Shown here piece after piece: positions 18,884-29,879 of a stretch of 64,000 nt of DNA (its first letter is position 1; each line of letters opens with the position of its first letter). The stretch comes from Symbiodinium natans (lineage: Eukaryota > Sar > Dinophyceae > Suessiales > Symbiodiniaceae), in contig CAJNDS010002501.1 of NCBI GenBank assembly GCA_905221605.1, positions 1,016,001 to 1,080,000 on the forward strand, read 5' to 3'. The position numbers were made by a program, and so were the translations under genes. The notes under the pieces are model-generated. The model ran no database searches. It was not told where the DNA came from and was given only the letters and a program-made list of their open reading frames with translations.

Positions 18884-20040
18884 ATGAGATTGGCTCAGGG
18901 CTTGGTGATTTTTAAAACCTGGGTAGCCCTCCAGCCCCCCAGCCCTCAGGCCCTCCGGCCCTCCGGCTCCCGCCCCCCAGCCGTTTGGTACGATTTCTTA
19001 TCAAATGCGTTCACCGTACACGGGCTCAACCTTCAGGATGACAGTCCTTGGCACGAAGGCAGTGGCCCTTCCAACGCTCAAGATGTCTCAGGCCCAGGGC
19101 ACTCCTCAGACAGAGATCACAAAACGCGAGAAACGTACGAACTCGTCTGTGCCAATTTTCTTGCACCACCAGGTTGGGGAGCTCTACCTTCATGGACCCA
19201 TGGTTTGTGCAGGCCCAAACTCTTTCTGGGGAGCCGCGGCCCTTTAAAACGCTGTGAGGGTCTACAAGTGAGTATCCGTCAGGATGGGTAGTGACACAGA
19301 GTGCGGTTCTGTAGGCGTAGCTGGGGATCCCGCGTTCTTCTCGGCTTTGCTGTCCGCCTCCTTAAGGGGATCAGTAGGACCTGGGTTCCAGATGTGCCGA
19401 AGTTCTTGTGATCGACATCTGCGCTACGCCCCTGAAGATGAATCCCAAAAGTCCTCAACTCGAAGCCCTAAAACCAAAAGGGTTTGTGGTCGGTCGTTGA
19501 CCAGTCCTTCAACTAAACCAGCAACCAGAAACCCTAAACCCTAAACCCGCAGAAACTCTTCCCCTGAGCTTCGGCAAGTTGTGGGTTCGGTCGCATCTTT
19601 GGGGGTGGTTTGAGCCTTACAGCATCTTCAGTCATTCCTTTTGGGGTTGCTTAGTTCCGAGGTTTCTCTGCTCTTCAGTTCTTTTGCTGGAGAGTCGAAG
19701 CTCATGTGGCCTCAGGGCTTCCCCTCTGAGGCTCAGGGTCTTGCCATCCCCTCTATCCCTGACCAGAACACCTCTATATTATGCCGACAGGCCCCAACGC
19801 GTTGCACGAATGCTTGCATTGCTAGGCGCCTTGTCCTGAAAGGCAGATTGCAAGTGCACATATCTCTGTCCTCCCCACCCTCGCCCCAAGAGAATAGATA
19901 CTTTGATGTGCAGCTGCAGCTGCTGCCAGTAAAACCAGCAGGCTACGTCGATGCCGGCGATACGGAAGCACAGTTCCTGACACTGAGAGGGCGGCGTACC
20001 TTGCCTTCGCAAGACCTGGAAGGCTGCTTCAGATTTAGGG
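18884..20040 (+). CDS. gene-like region with several open plus frames
   Basis: Three segments stay open and look coding on the plus strand: about 18990-19250 (two competing frames, for example SDRDHKTRETYELVCANFLA), about 19300-19480 (GDPAFFSALLSASLRGSVGP) and about 19835-20035 (ENRYFDVQLQLLPVKPAGYV then DAGDTEAQFLTLRGRRTLPS). Telomere-like patches separate them. I could not fix splice sites or recognise a family. Confidence 0.35.
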
Positions 20041-20447
20041 TTGAGGGGCTTTAGGAAGTTTAGGGTTTCGGGTTAGGCTGTTCATTAATCAAAGACAGAG
20101 TCTACGTCGATAGTGCTTCAGCAAAGCCCATTTTTTTAGACTTCGCTTGCAGACACCACCCGCTTGATCTGATGATGTTCTGGGATGGGGGTTCAGGATT
20201 GAGTCCGGTAACGCAGATTTGGAGGTCAAACCCGAAACCCTAAACCCTGATCCCGTGCAGGCATTGCATGTAGGTGGTAGTTGGATGAGGCCACCGCTCG
20301 GTCTGCGGGGGTCCCTGAAGAGAATGAACGTCCACCCTAGACCCTAACCCGAAAACTTCAAAGCATCAATGCCTCCACCCTAAACCCTAACACCTAAACC
20401 CTAAGCCTTCACCAGCTTTGCATGGGAGAAAGCAAGGATACTTCAAG

Positions 20448-20496
20448 ACAATGGACTTGGTCCGCCTGCTGCCATCAGGCGAGGAGTGCTTGAATT
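20448..20496 (+). CDS. exon 1 of a phase-consistent gene piece (20.4-21.1 kb)
   Basis: The frame reads MDLVRLLPSGEECLN and ends in phase 1 at a possible donor GTCGGT. It joins 20668 to give a Phe codon across the junction. The 171-nt intron carries TTTAGGG variants in its first half and CCCTAAAC variants in its second half. The ATG at 20451 could be internal. Confidence 0.5.
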
Positions 20497-20667
20497 GTCG
20501 GTCATAGTCCGGAACACTGAGCCCCTGAGCTTCGGGTTTAGGGGTTTTCGGCTGAGGGTTCAGGGTTTAGGGTTTATGCCAACAGAACCCCAAAAGCCCT
20601 AACTCCCCTAAACAGCTAAACCCCTAAACCTCTAAATTCCTGATTAACCCCTAAACCCTTTTTGAAG

Positions 20668-20771
20668 TCCGGACTCTGGCTGAGGAGGCTTTGTCTATCA
20701 TTCCCGAGCAGACCGGCATGCGAAGCTCCGAGGCCTTCGTCCAAAAGAGTTTCCTGGTTGAGGAATTCCGG
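20668..20771 (+). CDS. exon 2 of the 20.4-21.1 kb gene piece
   Basis: After TTTTTGAAG the frame reads RTLAEEALSIIPEQTGMRSS then EAFVQKSFLVEEFR, a strong amphipathic coding signal. It ends in phase 0 at CGG|GTGGAG. The 87-nt intron that follows is G-rich TTTAGGG-like. Confidence 0.6.
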
Positions 20772-20858
20772 GTGGAGGCTGGAAGGATTTGGGGCTGAGG
20801 GGGTTTAGGGGGCTTTGGGGGTTTTAAAGTGGCTTTAGGTGTTTAGGGGTTTTTAAAG

Positions 20859-20911
20859 ATCAGTTGGACAGCTCAGGTTGTCGCCAGTCGAAACAACACC
20901 CGAACTTTGAT
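20859..20911 (+). CDS. exon 3 of the 20.4-21.1 kb gene piece
   Basis: After TTTTTAAAG the frame reads ISWTAQVVASRNNTRTL and ends in phase 2 at GTAGAG. A second open frame through the same bases (KQHPNFDVELDGVSLEPRLH) also looks natural, but it does not fit the phase of exon 2. Confidence 0.45.
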
Positions 20912-21021
20912 GTAGAGCTTGACGGTGTCAGCCTCGAGCCACGCCTTCATGCCAGCGCGCCAAAGACGTGGAACGTGGGCGGGGGGGCGGGGGCCGGGGT
21001 CGGAGGGTTTAGAGTTTACAG

Positions 21022-21085
21022 GGTGGAGACCCGAAACAAGGCTGACAAACTACAAAACTACTGTAGCGCTCCCAGATCTGGAAGA
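21022..21085 (+). CDS. exon 4 of the 20.4-21.1 kb gene piece
   Basis: After the acceptor AGTTTACAG the phase-2 junction rebuilds a Met codon and the frame reads VETRNKADKLQNYCSAPRSG. The 3' end is not fixed. Confidence 0.4.
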
Positions 21086-21189
21086 TCTCCTCCAACAGGC
21101 ACCGGATCCTAAACCATCCTATGCCCCAAGCCCTCTCCCTTCATCCCTCAATGTAGTTCTTGTTTATTTTTTCACGTACCAATATTCCT

Positions 21190-21240
21190 ACATACACCTA
21201 CATATATATATATATATATATATTTATTTCTTTATTTAAA
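21190..21240. repeat. TA microsatellite and T/A-rich tract
   Basis: About 12 TA units followed by TTTATTTC-like DNA. Confidence 0.9.
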
Positions 21241-21401
21241 TTTATTATTTACATACATAGAGAGATTTACAACAGCAACTAAGAAAGCACCAGGCCAGTG
21301 GGTGGATCTTGCTGCCTTAGAGCAGAGCCTGCAAGACACGGAGCCTTGCCTTGACGTAATGGGGGGGGAGGGGGAGGAGATTCTTTGGGGGGGGGGGGGG
21401 G

Positions 21402-21478
21402 GTAGGGTTTAGGGTTTAGGGTTTAGGGTTTAGGCTTTAGGGTTTAGGGTTTAGGGTTTAGGGTTTAGGGTTTAGGGC
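21402..21478. repeat. TTTAGGG array after a poly-G run
   Basis: About eleven units with one TTTAGGC, directly after an 18-base G run (about 21387-21404). Confidence 0.9.
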
Positions 21479-22360
21479 TGTTCAGGGCTTAGGGTTTTGC
21501 CTTAGAGCGTTTCAGGAGGGGAGGGAGGGTGGAGCTAGGGTTGAGAGGTATTTGGGGTTCAGAGGGTTTAGGGCATTTAGGGTTTGGGGGGTTCAGGGTT
21601 TTTGGCATGTAGGGCTGAGGGTTTAGGGCATTCAGGGTTCATAGGGTTAAGGGTTCCTTGGAATCGGAACTTTCAAAGCTAGGCCTGTTACAAGGAAGTT
21701 GTTTTAATTCTTGAATCTCGAACCATTCGCACCTGTCGCTGTACATGGGTACGCATGCAATCCTAACACTTTGTCCACCCCCCGCCCCTCCCAAATCTCA
21801 CCAAGAAATTAAGCCTTATATCGAAACAGCCACAGGCTCCGACTGTATAAGCCCCTGCAGCCCACGCACCGCACATTCCCGTGCTGCTCTGAGGAGGGTG
21901 TTGAGGAATCGTTTGTTTTGGAGGACACAGCCTAACCCCTGAGAGTCGTCTCTTGGGGCTGTGAGGTGGGCTCACAAGATTCAACGGTTTCGTTTATCAG
22001 CTGCCACTGGACTTAGGGTTGGGTTTGGAGAGTGTAGGGTATCGGTGCTGGGACAAGCGTGCGCTGCCAGTGGTAACGAAGTTGATCCATTGGGTTGCTT
22101 TAGACGCCACAGGACCCATCTGGTGACCTTGTCGCGTTCCTAGCCCTCAGTGACGCGTGTGCCTCGGCCGGCCACGATGAAACCTCAAACCCTGAACCCC
22201 AAACTTGTAAGTCTTACTACCCGTGTTGAGGCCGAACAGACTGACGGAGAGCTGCAGATTCACGACAATAGATGCCCTAAACCGCCTAAGCCCTAGAGAC
22301 CCCCAAAACGCCGCCTGTGGTCAAAGCTGTGTCACGAGTCTTCCGATGCGTTTTCAGACG
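21479..22360. other. variant telomere DNA then unique sequence, no firm gene
   Basis: TTTAGGG-like words to 21650. The 21.74-22.14 kb part has competing open frames on both strands (for example plus QACAASGNEVDPLGCFRRH), none favoured. Confidence 0.4.
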
Positions 22361-22368
22361 TGATTTTT

Positions 22369-22499
22369 TCAGTCGGAATTGCAAGGGGCCGAATTTCGGG
22401 GGAATTGTCGTGCCAGCGCGTAATCCTCGAAGTCTTCAGCCTCTGCGCAAACGAGAGTTGGGATGTCCAAAGCCTTAAATGCCATGTAAAGCCGGGCCG
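22369..22499 (-). CDS. likely exon with stop, minus strand
   Basis: On the minus strand the acceptor TTTGCAG is followed in phase 1 by ARLYMAFKALDIPTLVCAEA then EDFEDYALARQFPRNSA and a stop. Acidic, helical and repeat-free, a strong coding signal. Downstream on the plus strand the DNA turns into CCCTATAAAC-like repeat. Family unknown. Confidence 0.5.
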
Positions 22500-22559
22500 C
22501 TGCAAACAAAGGTATCAAGGGCCACTGCACTAAGCACCCTATACTACAACACCCCACAA

Positions 22560-22710
22560 GCTCTGTAAATCCTATAAACCCTCTCAACCCTATAAACTCT
22601 ATGAACCCTAAACCCTAACCCTAAACCCGATAAACACCATAAACCCCATAAACCCCATAAACCCTATAAACCCTATAAAACCTATAAAACCTTATAGACC
22701 CTAAACCCCC
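22560..22710. repeat. CCCTATAAA / CCCCATAAA variant telomere-like array
   Basis: Units of 9-10 bp (CCCTATAAA, CCCCATAAA) instead of CCCTAAA. A similar form occurs at 31600-31760. Confidence 0.8.
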
Positions 22711-22714
22711 AGGC

Positions 22715-23960
22715 CGACGCGCTTCGGGACTGACAGTTGCCGCCAAAGCAATCGGCCGCGGGGGCTGACTGGGGGGGCCAAAAGGATCCAGGGCAGAGGA
22801 TTTTGGAGGTTTAGGGTTTAGGGTTTAGGATTTAGGGTTTAGGTTTTAGGTTCAGGAAGGAGTGCTTCGGAGGTTTAGGAGGGTTAAGAGGTTTGGGCTG
22901 AGGAGGTTTAGGAAATTTGAGAGGTTTAGGAGGGGTTAAGGAGGTTAAGGGTTTGATCAGGTGGGGTAGGAAATCATGGGAGTGTAGGGCTTCGGGCTTT
23001 CGGATGTTTAATCCCATAACTGGAGGGCAACATCTTCAAAGATCGTGCAGTGTCCTTCAGAAGGATGCCTTGACTTGTGGTTGGCTCACTGTCCACATCA
23101 TCTGGTTAAGGGTTTAGGGTTTAGGATTAGGGTTCAGGGTTCAGGGTTTAAGGTTTAGGGTTTGGTTTAGGGTTTGGGGTTTAGAGGTTAGGGGTTTAGG
23201 GCTCAGAAGGTCTCAGCTTCTTGTAGACACAGTTCATCTGAAGGCTTCGCGCGCACCACTCGAGACTTAATGTTGAAGGCCCCAAGTCTTGAAGTTCACA
23301 AAGACAATGTGTCAACACTGCGGGCGTCTAAGTGCTAGATCCGCTAGTACGCACGATGCCCGAGGCGCCACTGTGGGCCATGGCTTATCTCGAGTGCTCG
23401 CAGTTTTGGGGCAAAAATCGCGCTCTCGTGGCCGTGCTCGCGGTCTTCGAGACTGCCGCCGATGCTTTTGGATTTTGGGCGCTCGCGAAATGTTTGGACT
23501 TCTGAGCTCACACAGTCTCTCCTAGTTTGGGGTCTATGCTGGCATACCCATCATACCAACAACAATAGATCTGAAAGACAGCGAAAATAGATAACAATAA
23601 TAATGAACGAAAACTACGGACCAATACTAGAAGTAGTACTAGCTACAAGAAGCAACTCTCGACCCTCCTCAACCCTTACCTCACCTCCCCCTCCTGCAAT
23701 GGCAAATATTTTCGCTCCCAAAACCCTAAACCCTAAACCCTAAACCCTAAACCCTAACCAAGAAATAGGTCGGGCCCGGGAGCTCCTCCCGTGGCGCGCA
23801 GCGCTGCGCCTGCGCTCGGGACTGCCCCGGACGGCCAACGGAAAGTTGGATGGCCAGGCCGCGGCGATGGGTGAAAGGGTTTTGGTCCAGAAACCCTACT
23901 AACACTCAGGGTTTAGGGTTTAGGGTCTAGGGTCTAGGGTTTAGGGTTTAGGGTACTTCT
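22715..23960. other. telomere-variant DNA and unique islands without firm genes
   Basis: TTTAGGAGGG-like minisatellite words at 22800-22950, TTTAGGG patches at 23105-23200 and a CCCTAAA array at 23720-23758. The islands (23.25-23.53, 23.77-23.88 kb) have open frames but none is clearly better than its alternatives. Confidence 0.4.
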
Positions 23961-23975
23961 CTTTGCGGTGTCACG

Positions 23976-24206
23976 GTGAGCTCTGACCCCGTGCCATCCT
24001 CAAACACATCAACCCCGAAGCTTTGCTCTCGAAACATCAGCACTCAAAAGCCCCAAGAGCCTTGTGAGATTGGGAAAAGTATGGGCGACAGTGTTTATGG
24101 ACTTGGTGAGGCGCTCCAGGAAGTGATTGCGGCAGAGAAGCGCGCTCAAGAAGTCTCATGGCTCTTCATGGCTGCAGGGTTTGCAAATGTACTTTTTTTG
24201 CCTTAG
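23976..24206 (+). CDS. possible exon or small gene, unknown protein
   Basis: A 76-codon plus frame with stop. The C-terminal part (SVYGLGEALQEVIAAEKRAQ then EVSWLFMAAGFANVLFLP) has an amphipathic helix followed by a hydrophobic segment. TTTAGGG-like repeat lies just upstream. The start ATG may be internal to an exon. Confidence 0.4.
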   Translation: MSSDPVPSSNTSTPKLCSRNISTQKPQEPCEIGKSMGDSVYGLGEALQEVIAAEKRAQEVSWLFMAAGFANVLFLP

Positions 24207-24369
24207 GACTTGATTCTGCCAGGACTTTGTGACAACAAAATAGGGGACCCCGAAATTGGCCCCAAAATAGCAGGAATTTACAAAACCCCCAAACAATCCG
24301 ATTCTCGCGTCAGGCCCAGGTGTAAGAAAGATGTTTTGGGCGCTCGTGAGTTCACATAAGTAATTAGAG

Positions 24370-24460
24370 GCTCATGGGTAGTCATAGGTGAGATTATCAG
24401 TAGGGTAACTATGCTTATAACCTTGCTTACAACCCTATACTTATACCTACCCATGAACCC
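24370..24460. mobile_element. small inverted-repeat element
   Basis: CTCATGGGTAG near 24371 and CTACCCATGAA near 24448 form short inverted ends about 90 bp apart. The interior is AT-rich and non-coding. Confidence 0.4.
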
Positions 24461-24479
24461 CCAAGTAGGGTTTGGTGTC

Positions 24480-25440
24480 TACAGGTTGTGCTTGATCTTG
24501 CGGCATAAAGAGCTCCTCTCTTCAACCGTCACGAATCCCAACGGGCGAGAAAGCAGGGAGTTTTCACTTCTCAGGCACAGATTTCGGAAAAATATCCACT
24601 GAGCTTGTAGCTCACCTTGTACAAAGAATGTCAAATACGTGTCATGCCGAGTTCCCAGGCATACAATACAGTATCTCATCAAACATTACAATATATTGTA
24701 ATATAGTATTGTGGATTGCGTTGCATCATAGGATACTACTATACATGACCTTTTAGCTTCTACTTCTACAAGATATAGCATCCTAGATTGCATAAGATGA
24801 CATGTATGTAATAGTGTATATATATAGTATAACCTATTACAAAAAAAGCAAACGTTGTAGTACAGTATAATGCAACATGATGCATTCAGCCCGTTCGTGC
24901 TTCCAGCGTCCTAGAGGCGAAAGCGACGGCACATCATCTCCGGAGCCGCCTAAAGGTCTGGGCATAAGAGGGTTTACGCGGGGTGTCCATGGGGTCATGC
25001 AGGGTCTGTATGTAGGCTTGGCATCGGATCCGCATAGGATCTACATAGGCTGTTACATAGGGGTCATATAGGTCCTTGAGAGGCTGTGTAGGGCTCAGGG
25101 TGCTTTAGGGTTCTTTTCGTCTTGCGGCTCATCACCGGCGCTCAGGGTTTCTGCAACCTCTCCTTGTAACGGGGGGGGGGGGGGGGGCTGACTGCCTGGT
25201 ACCGTACCATTCATGTCCTTCCTAGTAAGCTCCGAAGATCCCTACGAGGAGTATATTGTAGTTGACAGCTTAGTGTACGGCATCAGTTCCCTGATTATCT
25301 TATGGTCAGTTTTTGATATTAGTGTTTTCTTTCAATAGAATAAGTCATTGTAAAGGTTTTCTTCTATCACGATTTTAACATGTATATGCTGTGTTCTTCT
25401 ATTCTTCTGTGAATTACTGTATTTTTTGGAACCAATGAAT
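24480..25440. other. AT-rich, mostly telomere-free stretch
   Basis: From 24.66 to 24.86 kb the DNA is rich in TATAGTAT-type words; at 25.17-25.19 kb there is a G run. No convincing gene. Confidence 0.4.
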
Positions 25441-25447
25441 CAGTTCA

Positions 25448-25657
25448 ATGCCAAGTTTTTTTGCATCTTTTTCCCTTCATGAACCTTGCATGCCCTCAGA
25501 GGAGACCTGTCGCAGACACCTGGGTTGCGCTCTGACACTGCTACTGGCCACCTGCGCCGGAGACGCATTGGATGCCCGGCGTTCACTTTGGAGCCTTTTA
25601 GATGGTCCCATAATTGTCCAGGCCTTCCGTCTTGCGGCGTCTTCGCATGGGATGTGA
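25448..25657 (+). CDS. possible exon or small ORF
   Basis: A plus frame reading SEETCRRHLGCALTLLLATC then AGDALDARRSLWSLLDGPII with stop. A Leu-rich stretch could be a membrane helix. Competing frames on both strands are also open here, so confidence is low. Confidence 0.3.
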   Translation: MPSFFASFSLHEPCMPSEETCRRHLGCALTLLLATCAGDALDARRSLWSLLDGPIIVQAFRLAASSHGM

Positions 25658-26029
25658 TGTGTCCATGTGAGTTCGTGCAGTAGATACCCCAAGATCCGGC
25701 TATAGCCCTAGCATTTAAGTCAGCACAGGATCAAACGTCATCAAACGACCCAGTAGTTCAGCCCACTGCCCAATTTCCAAGCCAAGCCCGAAAGACAGGT
25801 CGAAACCCTACTCCGGCCACTACTACCCAGCGTCAGCCGCCGCTGGTACAGTGTGAAGCCCGCCCGGCACCTTGGGCCAAATCCTGAGTCCCTCAAGCCC
25901 CTCAAGCCTCAACCCTTAGCCCCAATCTATATTAAACTTGCGAATCCAAATCTTATTCCGTGAAACCCTGAAAACTGAGACCTAAACCCTAAACCCTGAA
26001 CCCTGAACCCTAAACCCTTAAACCCTTCA

Positions 26030-26120
26030 GCCCAAAAGCCCAACATCCTTGGCGAGGCCCAGTGCATGGGGCCTGCTGACTGCGGCTTATGTGTGGCTGG
26101 CCATGGCGCAACTCTCCCAC
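26030..26120 (+). CDS. possible exon with hydrophobic helix
   Basis: The plus frame reads SLARPSAWGLLTAAYVWLAM then AQLSHWGLK; a second open frame (ILGEAQCMGPADCGLCVAGH) overlaps. It sits between a CCCTAAA patch and a TTTGGGG patch, as for other exons. Confidence 0.3.
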
Positions 26121-26144
26121 TGGGGGCTGAAGCCACAGGCCTCG

Positions 26145-26960
26145 GGTTTGGGGTTTAAAGTTTGGGGTTTAGGGTTTGGGGTTCTTAGGGTTTAGGGTTT
26201 AGGGTTGGAGGTGTTTTCGGGTTTGGGGTGTAGGCAAGCTTTCGGCCAACTCTCCAGACGGTTGCGAATCGCATCAGAGGGTAGGGGCTTGAGATATCGA
26301 AGTCGACCGCCCTTCTTCTATTCTGTACAGCTTAAGGTTCCGTTCGCACACCTCTGAGAAAGTTCCATAAACACCGAAAGGGACACCAAGAAGGGCATCC
26401 GTTTTTCCTAGCTTGCTGGGGAACACAAAGCCTCCAACCGGACCACCCACACCCCAAGAGGCCCCCTTTTTCCTGGCAGGCCTTTCTGGACTCCGTGCCC
26501 TGCACTAGGCGGGGAAGGGTGCGGTTGGCCATGGTTACATTCTCCAATACAACACATGTTCATTCGTGCGCCACGCACCACCCACCCCCGTACTGGGACA
26601 CTGGTGCAGGAACAGCTCGGATCGTAAAGTAGTGTATATACGTATATATATATACAGGGAGAGAGAGAGAGAGCAAAATATCACAAGATATAGCGCATCA
26701 CATTGAATATGCGAACGCACAAGAGGGGCCCAAAGAGAAACCTTTAACCATGAATCCCAAGCTGCTACATTCCAACTCGCCACCGGCACCTCTATGCCGA
26801 AGATATCGACCCCAAGCCCCTGCCATCACCCCGTAATTTAGGGTTTAGAGTTTAGGGCGGAGGAGTTAGGGGTTAGGGTTTAGGATTTTGAGTTTAGGGC
26901 TGACTAGTTAGGGTTTAGGGTTTAGGGTTTGGGGTTTAGGGCATAGGATTGTTTAGGGTT
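26145..26960. other. telomere-like patches and AT microsatellite
   Basis: TTTAGGG variants at 26140-26235 and 26825-26965, a TA/GA microsatellite at 26630-26675 and unique DNA between, with no firm frame. Confidence 0.4.
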
Positions 26961-26967
26961 TGGGCTT

Positions 26968-27161
26968 CGAAAGCTTGCTATGACTTACAGCGCGCCGCAA
27001 GGATGGGTGCTCTTGTTGTTCTACACCTGCTGCCTGCGCGGCGGACCAGGGGAATGCCGCTTGATCTGAGACAGCTTGAAGTTAGCGAAGGGCGGAGTTT
27101 CGCCGCATGTCAGGATGTGGACTTGAAGAGAGACTGGCGATGGAGTTTGCCCGTGAACTAA
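26968..27161 (+). CDS. possible exon or small ORF
   Basis: An open plus frame: LQRAARMGALVVLHLLPARR then TRGMPLDLRQLEVSEGRSFA and AACQDVDLKRDWRWSLPVN before a stop. Natural composition, directly after a TTTAGGG patch. No family. Confidence 0.35.
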
Positions 27162-27273
27162 GTCGGATTCCACAGAGCATGAATTTGCTGCTTGTATAAC
27201 GACCCCAGAATAAAAGGGGCATCGGCAACCCCTAGCAGGTCGCGAAGAGAACCTGCACTTGGAGGCTCATGGT

Positions 27274-27360
27274 ACTCATTAGCCAACTATAACTGTACTT
27301 GCAACCCACTTATGAACTCATTAACCAATTATAACTTCACTTACAATAACCCACTTATGA
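27274..27360. repeat. two tandem copies of a ~43-bp unit
   Basis: Units ACTCATTAGCCAACTATAAC... (27274-27315) and ACTCATTAACCAATTATAAC... (27316-27360), both ending CCCACTTATGA. AT-rich and non-coding. Confidence 0.8.
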
Positions 27361-28140
27361 ACCAAGCACCGCTCCACGAGGCTGGCAGCCCTGGGTGCAG
27401 GCATCGCTGCGCGACGTCGGCGCCTGTTCGCCTGGCCGCTGGCACGCCGCGGGAGTCGACCTCCCCGAGCCCGAAAATCACGAAACCCGCAATTTGGAGC
27501 CTGAACAACCTGCCATCTCCACAAGCCTCGCGCTGCAAACCCTCTAGCTCCGTAGAGCCCAGTACGGCCAGAATCAAATCTGGAGCTAACGCGAAAGATC
27601 TCTTTTCCCGGGGTGAGGTGGGGATAGTTCTTCAGAAAGGGGCGGGTTTGTGTGAGTTAAGGGATGGGTTGGTACCAGCACGCGCCACCCACCCCCTGGT
27701 CTAGTAGCCTCAGAAAGCCTCCAAAAAAGTGCCGGGGTATGTTGAGATGAGTACAGCCATGCCCGGGCAGGTGTTCTGGTTGGGCTGTGGCGCCGAGCTT
27801 CACTTCGAGGCGGGTCGGGATTTGGGGTTGCAGTGCTTTGCTCCATGACTGTGGGTTCGCAGTTTAGGGTTTAGGTGTGAGGGTGATCTGCGAGTCCTTC
27901 AGATTTAATTGTTTTTTGGACTCATGTCGGCATGTGCCTTCCTGATGTGTGGGGTTGCTGCAGCATGACAAGCTTCGGTCGGCATAGGCATCTGTACCGT
28001 CTGCGCAGAGCATCAGAGGTTCAAGCCTCGAGAGTGATCGGCTTGATGTAGGACATGAGGGCGCGCGTTCGCACAGGGACCATTCAACAAGGTAATGTCG
28101 CTCAGAATACAGTGTGCAACATGCAGCCCATCCCCATAAA

Positions 28141-28210
28141 TTTGGGATGTTCCCCCTTAAGGGGGTACTAGAATCCCTATTAAGGACTGTTAGTGTAAGG
28201 GGAACATCCC
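28141..28210. mobile_element. MITE-like element, family A copy 4 (internally deleted)
   Basis: Left end TTTGGGATGTTCCCCCTTAA joined directly to GGGGGTACTAGAATCCC, then AAGGACTGTTAGTGTAAGGG and GAACATCCC. About 30 bp of the core is missing, giving a 70-bp derivative like copy 7. Confidence 0.8.
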
Positions 28211-28319
28211 GACCCCACCATATGCAGACCCCAAAGGCTGAGCGCTGCTTGCGTCAGGGCTTTGCAGCGGCTTGCGCAAGGACGGGATCCTGTGGGAGCA
28301 TGAAGCAGGTTGGCCCCTA

Positions 28320-28500
28320 GAGCGCTTATAGGGTTTAGGGGGAGTAGGGGGTTCGGGGTTTAGGGGGATGCTTAGGGTTTAAGGGTATTGGGGGTCTAGG
28401 GGGATTCGGTTTAGGGGTGTTGGGGTTTTGGGGGATTCGGTTACTATAGGGTTTGGGTGGATATAGGGCTTGGGGGATTGAAGAGTCTAGGGATTCCCTT
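28320..28500. repeat. degenerate GGGGGATT / TTTAGGG minisatellite
   Basis: Irregular repeats of TTTAGGGGGATTCGGTTTAG-like words. No coding frame. Confidence 0.6.
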
Positions 28501-28504
28501 ATTC

Positions 28505-28560
28505 GAGCTGTCCGTGCCGGCCGCAGGATTGCCTCGGGTGTTATGGACGGGCTCGACGAG
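28505..28560 (+). CDS. likely short exon ending at a GC donor
   Basis: The plus frame reads IRAVRAGRRIASGVMDGLDE with no stop and meets GAG|GCAAGT at 28561. GCAAGT is the standard form of a GC-type 5' splice site. Telomere-like repeats follow. The protein is unknown. Confidence 0.45.
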
Positions 28561-28666
28561 GCAAGTTAAGGTTAAGGTTTAGGGTTTATGGGGTTTAGGG
28601 TTTATAGGCTTCAGGGTTTATAGGGTTTGTAGGGTTTAGAGGGTTTAGGGTTTAGGGCTTTTAGAG

Positions 28667-29100
28667 TTGCATCGGGATATCTCGTTTTTGGCTGCAGGGA
28701 CAAAATATCCATCCAGAAATTTGCAATCAGCCGTACCAAGGCGGGTTCGGGCGGTTCGGGCTTTGCGTGTTGATTTGGGTTGCTCGAGGGAGCAATATCA
28801 TGGGACTTCTCGGTATGGGGGTATTTGGGTGGACATGTCCGACTTTTGGTCAGGGGTCGCCACGCAAAGGCTGTCAAGCAGCTCTTCTTGCGCGCATCGT
28901 CGGTGCTCGTCCCGAAAGGCGTGTGTTGGATTCAAAGTTGTAGCGCATGTATAGAAAGGGGCAGGCTTTGTTGTTGTGCTTCTCTATGTCGGGGTCCAAG
29001 GGTCCTATAGCTTTTGCCTGAAGACATTTCAGCTGGTCGGGTCTGGCTTTTGCGCCCGCAACGCGCCCACTGCTGTACTGTACCCAGTGACAGAGTGCGT
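28667..29100 (+). CDS. unique gene-like segment, frame undecided
   Basis: Two plus frames compete: VDLGCSREQYHGTSRYGGIW and then VDMSDFWSGVATQRL; or LLVRGRHAKAVKQLFLRASS followed by VLVPKGVCWIQSC. A minus frame is open too. The sequence is repeat-free and coding-like, but the strand and exons cannot be settled by eye. Confidence 0.3.
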
Positions 29101-29570
29101 GGGTGAACAAGACCCCGGCCCACCTTTGTACATCTTTGTAGCCTGATTTTTGTTGCCGGTCTGCGTGTTGAAGGTTTCAGGCATGGTGTTGGTACATGGA
29201 AATGTGTGCAGAGCTGCAGGTGAAGCTTGAGATTAGTTCGGGGGGGGTTCCAAGCAGCGTCGGGTCTGACAGCACGTATGCCCGAAAAAGAGATTGGCCG
29301 TTCATCCCCATCCGGGCGACTGTGCTCTGCCCGCTTCTCACCTCGGGGGCTTCCCGCCAGGGTGCTCCGAACTCGTAAGATACGAGGATTGGCGATACGT
29401 GCACGTTCTTTTAGCCCAGAACTTTTCAGGTTTCCGCCGCCGCCGTGGCTTCTGGCCGCGGGCACGGGAAACGCGGGACACGGGGAGCCAGTGGGAGGAG
29501 CAGCTTGGCGTTGACCTGTTCCGTGTCTCCAGGAATAGAATACAACGGAACGAATAAATATACATACATC

Positions 29571-29735
29571 AATATATATAATATAATATAATATAATATA
29601 ATATAATATAATATAATATAATATAATAGAATATAATATAATATAACATAATACAATATAATATAATATAATATAATATAATATAATATAATATAATATA
29701 ATATAATATATATATATATATATATTATACACATA
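29571..29735. repeat. TATAA pentanucleotide array
   Basis: About 30 units of ATATA/TATAA with a few substitutions, ending in a pure TA run. The long Tyr/Ile-rich minus frame here is an artefact. Confidence 0.95.
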
Positions 29736-29781
29736 TATATATATATATACATATTTATTAATATACATTAATCATTATGTG

Positions 29782-29831
29782 TATACATACATACATACAT
29801 ACATACATACATACATACATACATACATACA

Positions 29832-29859
<28 letters not shown>
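29782..29859. repeat. TACA tetranucleotide array
   Basis: About 19 perfect ATAC units. Confidence 0.95.
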
Positions 29860-29862
<3 letters not shown>

Positions 29863-29879
29863 GTGTGAACATATTCTGT

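Noticed and set aside
28932-29768. 278-codon minus frame, the longest in the window
   Set aside because: Its first third is TATAA pentanucleotide repeat. The remainder is of mixed quality and competes with plus frames, so it is not called as a gene.
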